A stretch of 64,000 nt of DNA from Thalassotalea litorea. GTDB taxonomy: Bacteria; Pseudomonadota; Gammaproteobacteria; Enterobacterales; Alteromonadaceae. A model generated the notes under the pieces. It searched no databases. It worked only from the letters and a program-made list of their open reading frames with translations, and was not told the DNA's origin. Made by a program: the position numbers and the translations under genes. Location: contig NZ_VCBC01000003.1 of the NCBI RefSeq assembly GCF_005843925.1, positions 124,001 to 188,000 on the forward strand, read 5' to 3'. Within the stretch, counting starts at the first letter, position 1. Every line of letters starts with the position of its first letter. This document shows positions 26,067 through 34,866 of this stretch, one piece after another.

Positions 26067-26957
26067 CTAACTGAGCAGCAAACTTGTCGCGATGATCACG
26101 GGAACTAATAGGGTGATTATGGTGTTTACCGCTAAATAAAGTGGCTTGTCTCCCAGGCTTTTGCCATATTTTTTACAGCCATAAAAGCAATAAATACCAG
26201 CCGAAAGCGGAAGCAGGGCAATTGCTGTCAGAGGTGGCAGCGACTTGCTGATAATTGCAATCAGCAACGTCAATGCGGCTAGTATGGCGAACAAAGAATA
26301 AACCTTAGTGGCAGTGACAACGCCATAGCGGATTGCCATATGATTACGACCTACTTGTTGGTCAGCATCGATATCGGGAAACTGATTTAAAAGAAGTAGG
26401 TTGTTGGTCAGAAAAAACACCACGAAACCTGCAAATAACGACCCTGAGGTATGCATCCCCGACAGGGCGAAATGACAACCTGTTACCATGATAGTACCAA
26501 AGCCTAAGCCCGGCGCAATTAAACAGGCCAGTGCTGATTTATTTAACCAACGGGTGTAGGCGAGGATCAAAAAAATCCCCAAAATACCATAAACAAAAAT
26601 GATGGGGCCACGAACGTAATAAAAAAACACACCGATTGTGATGGTCACCAATAGTGATAATAGCGCGACATATAACACCCAGTTTTTCATTTCTGGCGCT
26701 TCAATCAAGGCACCGCTGCCACCACTGAATGCTGTGCGTTTTGTCATGGCGTCCAGACCGCTGGTAAAATCTAAGTACTCGTTTAATGCATTGACGCTGA
26801 TCTGGGCGAACAAGCCACCAAGTAAAGCCAATATCAACACCACATAATTCAGGTTTGTTTGTTCATAGATCACTAAGCTGGATGCAAGGAACACGCAAAC
26901 CGGCGCCAGAACCAGAAAGGGCAAACGAATGGATTTTAGCAGCGTGGATATCATCAT
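26067..26957 (-). CDS. UbiA-family prenyltransferase
   Basis: An integral membrane protein of about 296 aa with nine or so helices. The first Asp-rich motif is NALNEYLDFTSGLD and the second NQFPDIDADQQVGR, both of which bind the Mg-diphosphate of the prenyl donor. The arrangement is closest to MenA-like 1,4-dihydroxy-2-naphthoate prenyltransferases, though quinone genes are absent nearby. The frame is open to 26987; I prefer ATG 26957 because AAGG precedes it by 7 bases. Confidence 0.82.
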   Translation of the reverse strand: MMISTLLKSIRLPFLVLAPVCVFLASSLVIYEQTNLNYVVLILALLGGLFAQISVNALNEYLDFTSGLDAMTKRTAFSGGSGALIEAPEMKNWVLYVALLSLLVTITIGVFFYYVRGPIIFVYGILGIFLILAYTRWLNKSALACLIAPGLGFGTIMVTGCHFALSGMHTSGSLFAGFVVFFLTNNLLLLNQFPDIDADQQVGRNHMAIRYGVVTATKVYSLFAILAALTLLIAIISKSLPPLTAIALLPLSAGIYCFYGCKKYGKSLGDKPLYLAVNTIITLLVPVIIATSLLLS

Positions 26958-27333
26958 ATTCAACCTTAACGTGGTTCCCTTTGTCATGGCCGCTTTAAGC
27001 GTTAGACAGTACGATTTTTATCAGAGTCATAATCTAAAGGTAGCAAAGAATAGGATTTTCAATGGCTTAAATTGGAAAGGGAAGGTTTCATGCTTTGGCT
27101 TAAGCCTAAGCATGAGGATGCAGCAAAAGGTGTTACGGATAGTTAAGTGTGATCTTGAATCTCTTGGGTGAGCAATATAAGCGAAAGGCGATTTTTTCCT
27201 TTGGGTAAATTCCGCCAAAAGCTGAAATTTACAAGGATTGCCTTCGCACCGTATCGCACAGTGTCGCACTATGGAAGTGGTGAAACGCTTTTGTTTCACC
27301 ACATTTTTAGCACTTAGTCCGTTTTAATTTCGG
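26958..27333. other. Intergenic region without a gene
   Basis: About 375 bp between the UbiA-like gene and the TonB-dependent receptor's 3' end. The one notable structure is a perfect hairpin, GGTGAAAC/GTTTCACC (27279-27300). I see no protein-like frame. Confidence 0.6.
27279..27300. repeat. Hairpin downstream of the heme-type receptor gene
   Basis: GGTGAAAC / GTTTCACC with loop GCTTTT, 34 bp past the receptor stop codon. No T-run follows on the minus strand, so it is a weak terminator candidate for the receptor. It may instead protect the mRNA 3' end. Confidence 0.6.
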
Positions 27334-29523
27334 TTAAAACTGATACATAACATTTGCCGCAAATCCACGGCCTGGCTCCGTAAAACCTTGTAAGTCAGAA
27401 TCCGACGCGTGCCCGGCAACATTCACAAAACGGATATACTCTTTATCAAGCAAGTTGCTGGCGAGAACATTTAATGTCATTGCATCATTAACCTGATAAT
27501 TTAGCGACCAGTCCAGTGAGCCATAACCTGCGATTTCGGATTCGCCGTCATCAACTTTGGTCATGCGATCTGCCCAATTTAAGGTCAGCTGACTGGAAAG
27601 GTCGTGGTAATCAAAATTAACACCGACAACACCGGATAACGGACTAATAGTATTGATATATTCATCCGTCGTATCGTCTTTCCCATCCTGATAAGAGGCA
27701 TTAGCAAAAATACTAAAGCGATTGTTTATTGCGTAATCTAAGGCAAGTTCAGCCCCTTTAATCGTTACCGAATCAATGTTCTGATACTGGAAGGTATCGT
27801 GCTGATAAGCGAAACTGCCATCCTCATTAAACACGGTTTGAGAATCGATTAACTGAGTCGCTAAGAACTGATCGTATTCGGTATAGTAAATCGCTGCATT
27901 GATGATCAGGTCGCCAACATGGCCACGAACACCAACCTCAAAACTATCACTCTCTTCCGGTGATAAATCATCACTTGGGACAATTTCGTAAATGTAAGTA
28001 GACGCCGCCTGGTTGTAGTGCTCGATGTAAGCCAGATCATAGGCCGGAACTTTAAATCCCTGGCCATATTGCGCAAAGGCTGAAAGCAGGTCATTTACTT
28101 TGTATAGCGCACCTAAATTGAATGATGTTTGGCTTTCATCAATTTTGGCAAATTCTTCACCATTGGTTTTCAATGCACCATTGGGGTCCATATTGTATTG
28201 GTCAAAACGAACACCCGGAGTAATAAGAAAATCACCGCTCAATAGGCTGATTTCATCATTAAAAAAGACACCTAAACGATTGATATCATTGGTTGGAAAC
28301 TTATTGGTTACATCATCTTTAGTGCTTACTCCGGCAACCTCGCGGTATTCGTGTTGAGTACGCATGCTTTTAGTTGTTTCATAGTCCAGGCCGTAGCCGA
28401 GAGTATGCGTCTTATTCAGTGCCAGCGTTGCGTTTGACAAGAAGCCGGTGGTTTCTTGTTTATAAAAACCAGTTTTCCACATATCTCGAAGTTCAACGGT
28501 GCCAAAAATCGGTGCGTTAATATCGAGTTGCCCGTATTCTTCATCGCTTTGCTCGGCAGAATTGTCATAAAACGAGATATTCAGAGAGTCAAAAAATGGC
28601 GTTTTACTGGTGCTGGTGTACTGCAATTTATAAGCTGTGGATTGTTTTTCGGTGGTGGTGTTTTCCGTGACGATGTTATAGCCATAATCCGCAAGACCAC
28701 GAAAATAGAATAATAAGCCATCGGCGCTATCACCTTTCACGTCCTGTTTGTAATAGTCGACAATCAGGTTTAATGCATTACTACGATTGATGTTCCATTT
28801 TGCTTTGTATAAGCCACTGGTCGATTCAATTGTGAAAGGCGCATTGGAACCTTCGAAATTCTGTTGTTCCTCACCATCACGAACGCTTGCATTGAGTAAG
28901 TGTTCAACACTGCCCGTTTGCAACGCTAAAGTACCGGCAATGCCTGTTTGCGCACTGTGATCTGAGTATTCTAATTTTACTCGGCCGCCAACGCGCTCAC
29001 CATCACTAAGGTAGTCACTAGCATCTTTGGTGGTGAAAACCACGATGCCTCCAAGAGCGTCAGATCCATAAAGCGACGATGCCGCCCCTTTTGCCACTTC
29101 TACTTGTTTTAATGTGTCGGTATCAATAAAGCCGCGACCTACGATGTCATTTTGACCATTGGCGCCGTAACCTTCGTTCATGCGCATGCCATCTTTGATC
29201 ATTAATATACGGTCTGAACCCATGCCCCGCACCAGAATATTCTGCGCACCTCCAACGCCACCAGTTACCTGAATGGATGGGTCGTATTTGAAGATTTCAT
29301 TGAGATCGGTAACGACTTGATTGTCGATGGTTTGTGAATCGATTACTGAGATACTACCGGCAACATCCTGCAACGCCTTTGGCGTTTTACTTCCACTTAC
29401 CACAATGGTTTCGATGAGGTCCGTTACGGGACCCGGTTGTTGTTCGTCTGCCAATGCTGCAGGCGATAGCAAAAATTGTCCGGCAATAGCCGTGCTTAAC
29501 AGTGTTTTTTTACAGCGATACAT
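27334..29523 (-). CDS. TonB-dependent outer-membrane receptor, heme/hemoprotein type
   Basis: A 729-aa receptor with a signal peptide (ends SPAALADEQ), a TonB-box-like stretch (ETIVVSGSK), a plug domain with DRILMIKDGMRMNEGYG and KGAASSLYGSDALGG, and a barrel ending in phenylalanine (FAANVMYQF). Between extracellular segments, FKVPAYDLAYIEHYN and PSDDLSPEESDSFEVG align in order with the FRAP-His-NPNL motif of heme receptors, in degenerate form with a His between. Divergent to the ExbB/DUF2149/CobN-like operon across a near-consensus Fur box. I infer it imports heme or a related metalloporphyrin; cobalamin is the main alternative. Confidence 0.88.
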   Translation of the reverse strand: MYRCKKTLLSTAIAGQFLLSPAALADEQQPGPVTDLIETIVVSGSKTPKALQDVAGSISVIDSQTIDNQVVTDLNEIFKYDPSIQVTGGVGGAQNILVRGMGSDRILMIKDGMRMNEGYGANGQNDIVGRGFIDTDTLKQVEVAKGAASSLYGSDALGGIVVFTTKDASDYLSDGERVGGRVKLEYSDHSAQTGIAGTLALQTGSVEHLLNASVRDGEEQQNFEGSNAPFTIESTSGLYKAKWNINRSNALNLIVDYYKQDVKGDSADGLLFYFRGLADYGYNIVTENTTTEKQSTAYKLQYTSTSKTPFFDSLNISFYDNSAEQSDEEYGQLDINAPIFGTVELRDMWKTGFYKQETTGFLSNATLALNKTHTLGYGLDYETTKSMRTQHEYREVAGVSTKDDVTNKFPTNDINRLGVFFNDEISLLSGDFLITPGVRFDQYNMDPNGALKTNGEEFAKIDESQTSFNLGALYKVNDLLSAFAQYGQGFKVPAYDLAYIEHYNQAASTYIYEIVPSDDLSPEESDSFEVGVRGHVGDLIINAAIYYTEYDQFLATQLIDSQTVFNEDGSFAYQHDTFQYQNIDSVTIKGAELALDYAINNRFSIFANASYQDGKDDTTDEYINTISPLSGVVGVNFDYHDLSSQLTLNWADRMTKVDDGESEIAGYGSLDWSLNYQVNDAMTLNVLASNLLDKEYIRFVNVAGHASDSDLQGFTEPGRGFAANVMYQF

Positions 29524-29627
29524 AGCATTTCCTTGTTATTGGAATGAGCGAGCTTAGCCAACGTACTTATTAGCTTGGAAAAATTGCTTTTTATTATTAT
29601 CGGGGTAAATGCAATTGTAAAGCTAAA

Positions 29628-29642
29628 TGATAATAATTATTA
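29628..29642. promoter_or_regulatory. Candidate Fur box between receptor and hmu-like operon
   Basis: TGATAATAATTATTA matches the 7-1-7 Fur consensus TGATAATNATTATCA at all fixed positions but one. It lies about 105 bp upstream of the receptor start and 67 bp upstream of the ExbB-like start, so one site could control both directions. Confidence 0.7.
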
Positions 29643-29708
29643 TTTGCATTGAGATCGTGTTTGAGGTTCGCTATAGTTCGCTCATAAATTTAATAAGGAA
29701 ACAAACTT

Positions 29709-30239
29709 GTGTTTATTCAATCTATCGAACAATTAATGGCCCAGATGTCAGAACTGCTGATGACGCCGGTTATCATTGCCATTGTCCTGCTGCTTTTTTA
29801 TGCGTTATATGCTCTGGGGCGATTTTTCAGCCAGCTGATTCAGCGTCGCAACAATGTGTTGATATTTACCCGTCAATTAAATAGCGAACAGCCACAGGGT
29901 GTTGCTGGTTTCCCGATATACAACTATTTCGTAGAAAATCCAGACGCAAGCCAGGATGAATTGGAAGTGTTTGCCTTGAAAAAGCTGGAAACTCTACGAA
30001 TTGTGACCCGCATTGCACCAATGCTGGGTTTGATTGCCACGATGATCCCGATGGGACCCGCATTACAAGCGTTAGCTGACGGCAATATTCAAGGGATCAG
30101 TGAGAATTTGATCATTGCCTTTGCTGCGGTTATCTGGGGATTGGTTATTTCTTCGATTACGTTTTGGCCGGCTTCGGTAAAAAAACGCTGGTGTGCGAAT
30201 GAGTTGATTGCCATCACCAAACTTAAAAAGCAAAGCTAA
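29709..30239 (+). CDS. MotA/TolQ/ExbB-type proton channel (HmuU-like)
   Basis: A 176-aa membrane protein starting at GTG 29709 (AAGGA 8 bases upstream). It has one N-terminal helix (about residues 18-38) and a C-terminal pair of helices containing LRIVTRIAPMLGLIATMIPMG and ENLIIAFAAVIWGLVISS, the ExbB/TolQ/MotA signature region. It would form the ion-conducting stator. It is first in an operon with DUF2149 and the CobN-like gene, and corresponds to HmuU in Bacteroidota heme loci. I infer that it energises the CobN-like protein or receptor, since this is not a standard exbBD-tonB set. Confidence 0.85.
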   Translation: MFIQSIEQLMAQMSELLMTPVIIAIVLLLFYALYALGRFFSQLIQRRNNVLIFTRQLNSEQPQGVAGFPIYNYFVENPDASQDELEVFALKKLETLRIVTRIAPMLGLIATMIPMGPALQALADGNIQGISENLIIAFAAVIWGLVISSITFWPASVKKRWCANELIAITKLKKQS

Positions 30240-30250
30240 GTAGGTATCCC

Positions 30251-30604
30251 ATGCGATTTCTCGATGAAGATGAAGAATTAAACCCAATTGTGAGTGCAGT
30301 TAACCTGGTAGATGTATTTTTGGTGATTATTGCGGCGCTATTGATTGCTCTGGCGCAAAATCCCATCAGTGTTTTCAGTGCCGAAAACGTCACGGTAATT
30401 AAAAATGCCGGTGAGCCGAACATGGAAGTGATTGTTAAAGAAGGTAAGGAAATCAAACAGTATAAATCTACCGGTGACATTGGTTCTGGTGAAGGGTTGC
30501 GAGCTGGTGTCGCGTACAAAATGGCGGATGGTAGCTTTGTATATGTTCCAGAGGGAGAAGCCGTTGAACAAGGCAATGCCACTACTGGCGGAGGACAACC
30601 ATAA
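30251..30604 (+). CDS. DUF2149 protein, ExbD-like partner (HmuV-like)
   Basis: A 117-aa protein with an acidic cytoplasmic start (MRFLDEDEELNP), one membrane helix containing Asp21 near its cytoplasmic end (NLVDVFLVIIAALLIAL), and a periplasmic remainder. That layout copies ExbD/TolR, whose proton-carrying Asp lies in a similar L-x-D-V-x-L-V context. The gene starts 11 bp after the ExbB-like stop, and its stop overlaps the CobN-like ATG (TAATG), so translation is coupled. In Bacteroidota, DUF2149 accompanies HmuS and HmuU. The mechanistic reading as an ExbD analogue is mine. Confidence 0.82.
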   Translation: MRFLDEDEELNPIVSAVNLVDVFLVIIAALLIALAQNPISVFSAENVTVIKNAGEPNMEVIVKEGKEIKQYKSTGDIGSGEGLRAGVAYKMADGSFVYVPEGEAVEQGNATTGGGQP

Positions 30605-33600
30605 TGTTTAAGCGCCTAGCGACAGCACTGTTTTCGGTGCTAATGGTGTTAAGTGCACCGCTGAATGCAGCCGAACAAAAAGCCAAAGACGTATTGTTAA
30701 TCATGTCGTCTCACGCATCGAAGCCTAAAGGTGAACTATTAGCTTTACTGGCAAAAGATCAGGCTTTTAATCTTGATATTTATTCCACCAAAGGCAAAAG
30801 CGAAGAAGACGTAAAAGCGCGCTGGCAATCCGCTGATTTGATTATGCTCGATGGTATTAATCCGGCATTATCGGCGTTTATGTTTGGCAAATACCAAGCG
30901 TATTTGCAGGAATTTGCTAACGTTCCGGTTATCTCGTTAGGGGATTTGGATAACGACAAACAAAATCAGGGGCTATCGACAGAGCAAAAGCAAACCCTGG
31001 GCAGCTACTATAAAAATGCTGGACGTGACAACTATGCCAATATGATGGATTACCTGAGTGTTGACGTTTTTAGCCTAAGCGATAAAACCGTTGCCGCACC
31101 ACGAGTTACTCCCAATGTAGGCCTGTACCATTATGACTTTCCAGGCGCTGTCACTGCCGATGAAAATGCATTTTTTCAATTTTTAGCTGCTGCTGATAAA
31201 CAACCCATTGTTGCTATTGGTATGCATCGCTCTGTGGTTGACTACGAGCAAACGCAAATCGTTGATGCCATCATCAAAGGGTTAGAAGCAAAAGGTGCAA
31301 AAGCATTAGGTTATTTTTTCGAAGGTAACGACGAAGCACTTAACTACACCGATTTATTGCAAGACGAACAACAGCAAACCCGTGTTGATTTGTTGATTAA
31401 CTACCGTTCGTTACATTATGTCGATAAACGTCGAGGAGAATTTGAAAAACTTGGCGTTCCGATTATTCACGCATTGAATTATAACGATGGTGATGAGCAA
31501 TCATTCAATGAAAATCACACCGGAGTTTCGCCTTCTTTAACGCCATTCTTTTTGGTGATGCCAGAAGATACCGGAAGTACCGATCCTACGATTATTGCGG
31601 CGAATGCCAACGGCGAGAAAGTGATTATGCAGGATCAGCTAAACGCATTAGTCGAGCGCGCGTATAACCACGCCAATCTTGCTCATATTGCCGAGGCGGA
31701 TAAGAAAGTAGCCACCTTTATCTGGAACTACCCTCCGGGTGAGAAAAATATTGGCGCGGCATTCTTAGACGTGCCGTCATCGATTGAACAAATTGCTATG
31801 GCGATGAAAGCCGGTGGTTATCAGGTCAATGTGAAAGATAATGAAACCTTGATTGCACAAGCAGGATTGTTACTGCGCCCTTACTATCGCAATGAAGATT
31901 CTTCGGCTCTAATCGATAAAGGCTTAGCAGATTACCTACCACTTAACACCTATTTGGCATGGTTCAATTCCTTACCTGAAAACGTCCAACAACCCATTGT
32001 AGAGCGTTGGGGTAACCCTGGCGATTCAAATATGGTAACCGAGGTTAACGGTGAAAAGATGTTTGTGATCCCGCGCATGGAACTGGGTAACATGATAGTG
32101 CTGCCTCAGGGCGTTCGTGGTGAAAACCCCGATGAGCATGCCAGCTTATATCACTCAACCAAAACCCCAGTAACTCACGGCTATCTGGCCATTTATCTAT
32201 ATGTTCGCGAAGTGTTTGATGCCGATGCCTATATCCACCTGGGTACTCATGGTTCACAGGAATGGCTAACCGGTAAAGAACGCGGTTTATCGGTTTGGGA
32301 TGCGCCCAATTTAGCCATTGGTAATTTGCCGGTATTCTACCCGTACATTATCGACAATGTTGGTGAAGCCATGCAGGCGAAACGTCGCGGTCGTGCGACG
32401 ATGATTTCTCATTTAACCCCAGGTTTTGCCAAAGCTGGCCTTTACGCTGATGTCGCTAAATTAAATGAGTTGATCACCAACTATATGATGCTAGAGCAGG
32501 GGCAGACCCGCGCTAACACCGAACAATCAATTAAAGACTTAGCGACTGAGCTATCCCTGTTTAAGGATCTCGGCGTAGATCCAAATGCTGAAGGCTTTGT
32601 GCTTGATGATGCGATTGCTAAGATGCAGGATCACTTAAACGATATGGCTCAGCAAAGCCAGCCGCTTGGGGTTCATACCTTTGGTTTATTGCCAAAAGAA
32701 GCGCATCTATTCAGCACCATCATTCAAATGCTGGGTGATGATTTTGCTGAGCGCGCCGCCGCCTATGAAAAAGCTAATTCCCTGGCAGTCGCTGAAGAAA
32801 ATCGTCTTGATGAACGTCAGGTCGTTAACCTTGAAGCGCTGGATGGTTTCCAGTTGTTAAAGCGGCATTTGCTGGACAATAAAGCCGACGTAAGTTTATT
32901 GCCTGCAGCGCCAGATACAGCTCTCGCTGCCGATCTGGAACTGGCAGAAAACTACTGGCATAACTTTGACAATATCGCCGAAATCAGCAATCTATTGTTG
33001 GCGCTTGATGCCGGTTATATCGGCGTAAGCCACGGTGGCGATCCCATTCGAAATCCGGATGCTGCGCCAACTGGCCGTAACCTGATTGGCTTTAACCCGG
33101 CGAAAGTGCCTTCCAAAGAAGCCTATCAAGCCGGTGTTAAATTGATGGATCAAACTATCGAAGATTACTATGGCAAACATGGCAAATACCCGGACAAACT
33201 GGCGTTTTCTTTGTGGTCACTGGAAACCATGCGCCACCAGGGAGCATTGGAAGCACAAATTCTTCATGCCATGGGGGTAAAACCCGTGTGGAATCGCGCC
33301 GGTAATGTCTCTGGCATCGAAGTGATCCCATACTCTGAGTTGGGCCGACCGCGTGTTGATGTGGTGATTTCTGCAACGGGTTTATATCGTGATGCATTCC
33401 CGAATGTGATGATTTTTCTGGCCAAAGCTATTGATGAAATCGGTAAGCTAAAGGAAGAGAATAACTTCGTTTATCGTCATGCTAACGCTTTGAAAAAAGA
33501 ACTTTTAGATTCAGGTAAATCAATTGAAGACGCGGAATATTTATCGACCTTGCGTATCTTTTCTAATGAGACCGGAAACTATGGTACCGGCCTTGCAGGC

Positions 33601-34617
33601 GCATCACTGGATTCCGATAGCTGGGAAGACGATAGCAAACTGGCGAATTTGTATTTAGACCGAATGGGCTATGCCTTTGGTAAAGACGAATCTCGCTGGA
33701 GCGAAAATGTCACCAGCGACAATCTTTACGCCAAAGTTCTGTCTGGCACAGATGGCGTGGTTTTCTCCCGTTCCACCAACCTGTATGCCTTAATGACCAA
33801 CGATGACCCGTTCCAGTACTTTGGCGGTATCGGTCTTGCGGTACGTCATCTCGATGGCGAAACGCCTGAAATGTACGTGTCTAATTTGCGTCGTAAAGAC
33901 AATGTGAAAGCGCAAACCATGGAAGCCTTCCTGAATCAGGAAATGCGTAGCCGTTATTTTCACCCGCGCTGGATCCAGGCCATGCAGGGATCAGGTTATG
34001 CTGGCGCCACTGCCATTCTTGATCGGATGAATAATATGTGGGGTTGGGAAGTAATGACACCGGATGCTGTTCGTGATGACCATTGGCAGGAATTCTTTGA
34101 AGTTTATGTCAATGATAAGTATGAACTGGATATGCGGGAATTCTTTGAACAGCACAATGCAGAAACCCTGGCGCAAATGCTGGAGCGCATGCTCGAAGCG
34201 GTTCGCAAAGGCTATTGGGACGCAGATAAGCAGACGCTGCAAACTATGGTAGAAACCTATACCGAACTGGCGACGGAATTTGACGTGGCCACCGATAATG
34301 AAAAATTCAAAGAGTTTATGGATAACACCGCTGCAGGCTTTGGTTTAACGCCACTGACGCAGGCACTCGCTGAAGCGTTAGCGCAGGTTCCACCCATTGC
34401 CGCTGCAGAGCCGCAAATGGAGCAGGTCACAGGTCAAAAACTTGAACAAACGGAAGTGGTTGAACACGAGACCGATTACCGTGGTTTGTACTTGTTACTC
34501 TTGGTTATTCTCTTAGGATTTATCAGTAACTACCTGCAACGCCCGCCGAGTGCGCCTGCTCGCTTACCAAAGGAAGGCAATAAAGTAGCGCAGACGAAAG
34601 AAAAACTCGCTGCCTGA
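30604..34617 (+). CDS. Periplasmic membrane-anchored CobN/Mg-chelatase H-like protein (HmuS-like heme dechelatase candidate)
   Basis: A 1337-aa protein of the CobN/BchH/ChlH superfamily. It carries a signal peptide (ends APLNAAEQ) and a C-terminal membrane helix (about residues 1295-1313, GLYLLLLVILLGFISNYL) before a short basic tail, so the body should be periplasmic, unlike cytoplasmic cobaltochelatase CobN. The family signature HLGTHGSQEWLTGKERGLS appears near residue 544. CobS/CobT and corrin genes are absent, making cobalt insertion unlikely. HmuS of Bacteroidota, encoded with a heme receptor, HmuU and HmuV, has this topology and removes iron from heme. I infer that role here. Intrinsic terminator follows. 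Confidence 0.85.
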   Translation: MFKRLATALFSVLMVLSAPLNAAEQKAKDVLLIMSSHASKPKGELLALLAKDQAFNLDIYSTKGKSEEDVKARWQSADLIMLDGINPALSAFMFGKYQAYLQEFANVPVISLGDLDNDKQNQGLSTEQKQTLGSYYKNAGRDNYANMMDYLSVDVFSLSDKTVAAPRVTPNVGLYHYDFPGAVTADENAFFQFLAAADKQPIVAIGMHRSVVDYEQTQIVDAIIKGLEAKGAKALGYFFEGNDEALNYTDLLQDEQQQTRVDLLINYRSLHYVDKRRGEFEKLGVPIIHALNYNDGDEQSFNENHTGVSPSLTPFFLVMPEDTGSTDPTIIAANANGEKVIMQDQLNALVERAYNHANLAHIAEADKKVATFIWNYPPGEKNIGAAFLDVPSSIEQIAMAMKAGGYQVNVKDNETLIAQAGLLLRPYYRNEDSSALIDKGLADYLPLNTYLAWFNSLPENVQQPIVERWGNPGDSNMVTEVNGEKMFVIPRMELGNMIVLPQGVRGENPDEHASLYHSTKTPVTHGYLAIYLYVREVFDADAYIHLGTHGSQEWLTGKERGLSVWDAPNLAIGNLPVFYPYIIDNVGEAMQAKRRGRATMISHLTPGFAKAGLYADVAKLNELITNYMMLEQGQTRANTEQSIKDLATELSLFKDLGVDPNAEGFVLDDAIAKMQDHLNDMAQQSQPLGVHTFGLLPKEAHLFSTIIQMLGDDFAERAAAYEKANSLAVAEENRLDERQVVNLEALDGFQLLKRHLLDNKADVSLLPAAPDTALAADLELAENYWHNFDNIAEISNLLLALDAGYIGVSHGGDPIRNPDAAPTGRNLIGFNPAKVPSKEAYQAGVKLMDQTIEDYYGKHGKYPDKLAFSLWSLETMRHQGALEAQILHAMGVKPVWNRAGNVSGIEVIPYSELGRPRVDVVISATGLYRDAFPNVMIFLAKAIDEIGKLKEENNFVYRHANALKKELLDSGKSIEDAEYLSTLRIFSNETGNYGTGLAGASLDSDSWEDDSKLANLYLDRMGYAFGKDESRWSENVTSDNLYAKVLSGTDGVVFSRSTNLYALMTNDDPFQYFGGIGLAVRHLDGETPEMYVSNLRRKDNVKAQTMEAFLNQEMRSRYFHPRWIQAMQGSGYAGATAILDRMNNMWGWEVMTPDAVRDDHWQEFFEVYVNDKYELDMREFFEQHNAETLAQMLERMLEAVRKGYWDADKQTLQTMVETYTELATEFDVATDNEKFKEFMDNTAAGFGLTPLTQALAEALAQVPPIAAAEPQMEQVTGQKLEQTEVVEHETDYRGLYLLLLVILLGFISNYLQRPPSAPARLPKEGNKVAQTKEKLAA

Positions 34618-34643
34618 TGACAACATTGAATCATCAGGGTTTC

Positions 34644-34670
34644 AATGCCGGCTTTTGCCGGCATTTTTTA
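34644..34670 (+). terminator. Intrinsic terminator of the hmu-like operon
   Basis: Stem AATGCCGGC/GCCGGCATT, loop TTTT, T-run of six. A shorter AATGCCGGCATT palindrome followed by T-rich sequence lies at 34853-34868, close to the end of the convergent DUF2797 gene. Confidence 0.88.
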
Positions 34671-34764
34671 TCATCAAGTGGCTACATACCCTGACAGATT
34701 CGCAGATGCTGGCCGATGAAAAGTTTAGTGACCCTTTTGTTGGATAAGCAGGGGGAGATTTTAT

Positions 34765-34843
34765 GGGGACAGAGTCATGTATGTATCGCAGTTAACGAAT
34801 TGAATTATATCAAGATCGTTTTTCGCTAATTGACTCTGACCCC
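34765..34843. repeat. Degenerate GGGG-CAGAGTCA inverted element
   Basis: GGGGACAGAGTCA (34765-34777) and TGACTCTGACCCC (34831-34843) form an inverted pair with one mismatch around 53 bases. Related to the GGGGTCAGAG palindromes at 9755 and 57046, but with a different inner sequence. Confidence 0.65.
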
Positions 34844-34866
34844 ACTTAAACAAATGCCGGCATTTT

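Noticed and set aside
30604..34617. Cobaltochelatase CobN for cobalamin synthesis
   Set aside because: Signal peptide and C-terminal anchor place it in the periplasm, and CobS/CobT and corrin genes are absent; the neighbours fit heme loci better.
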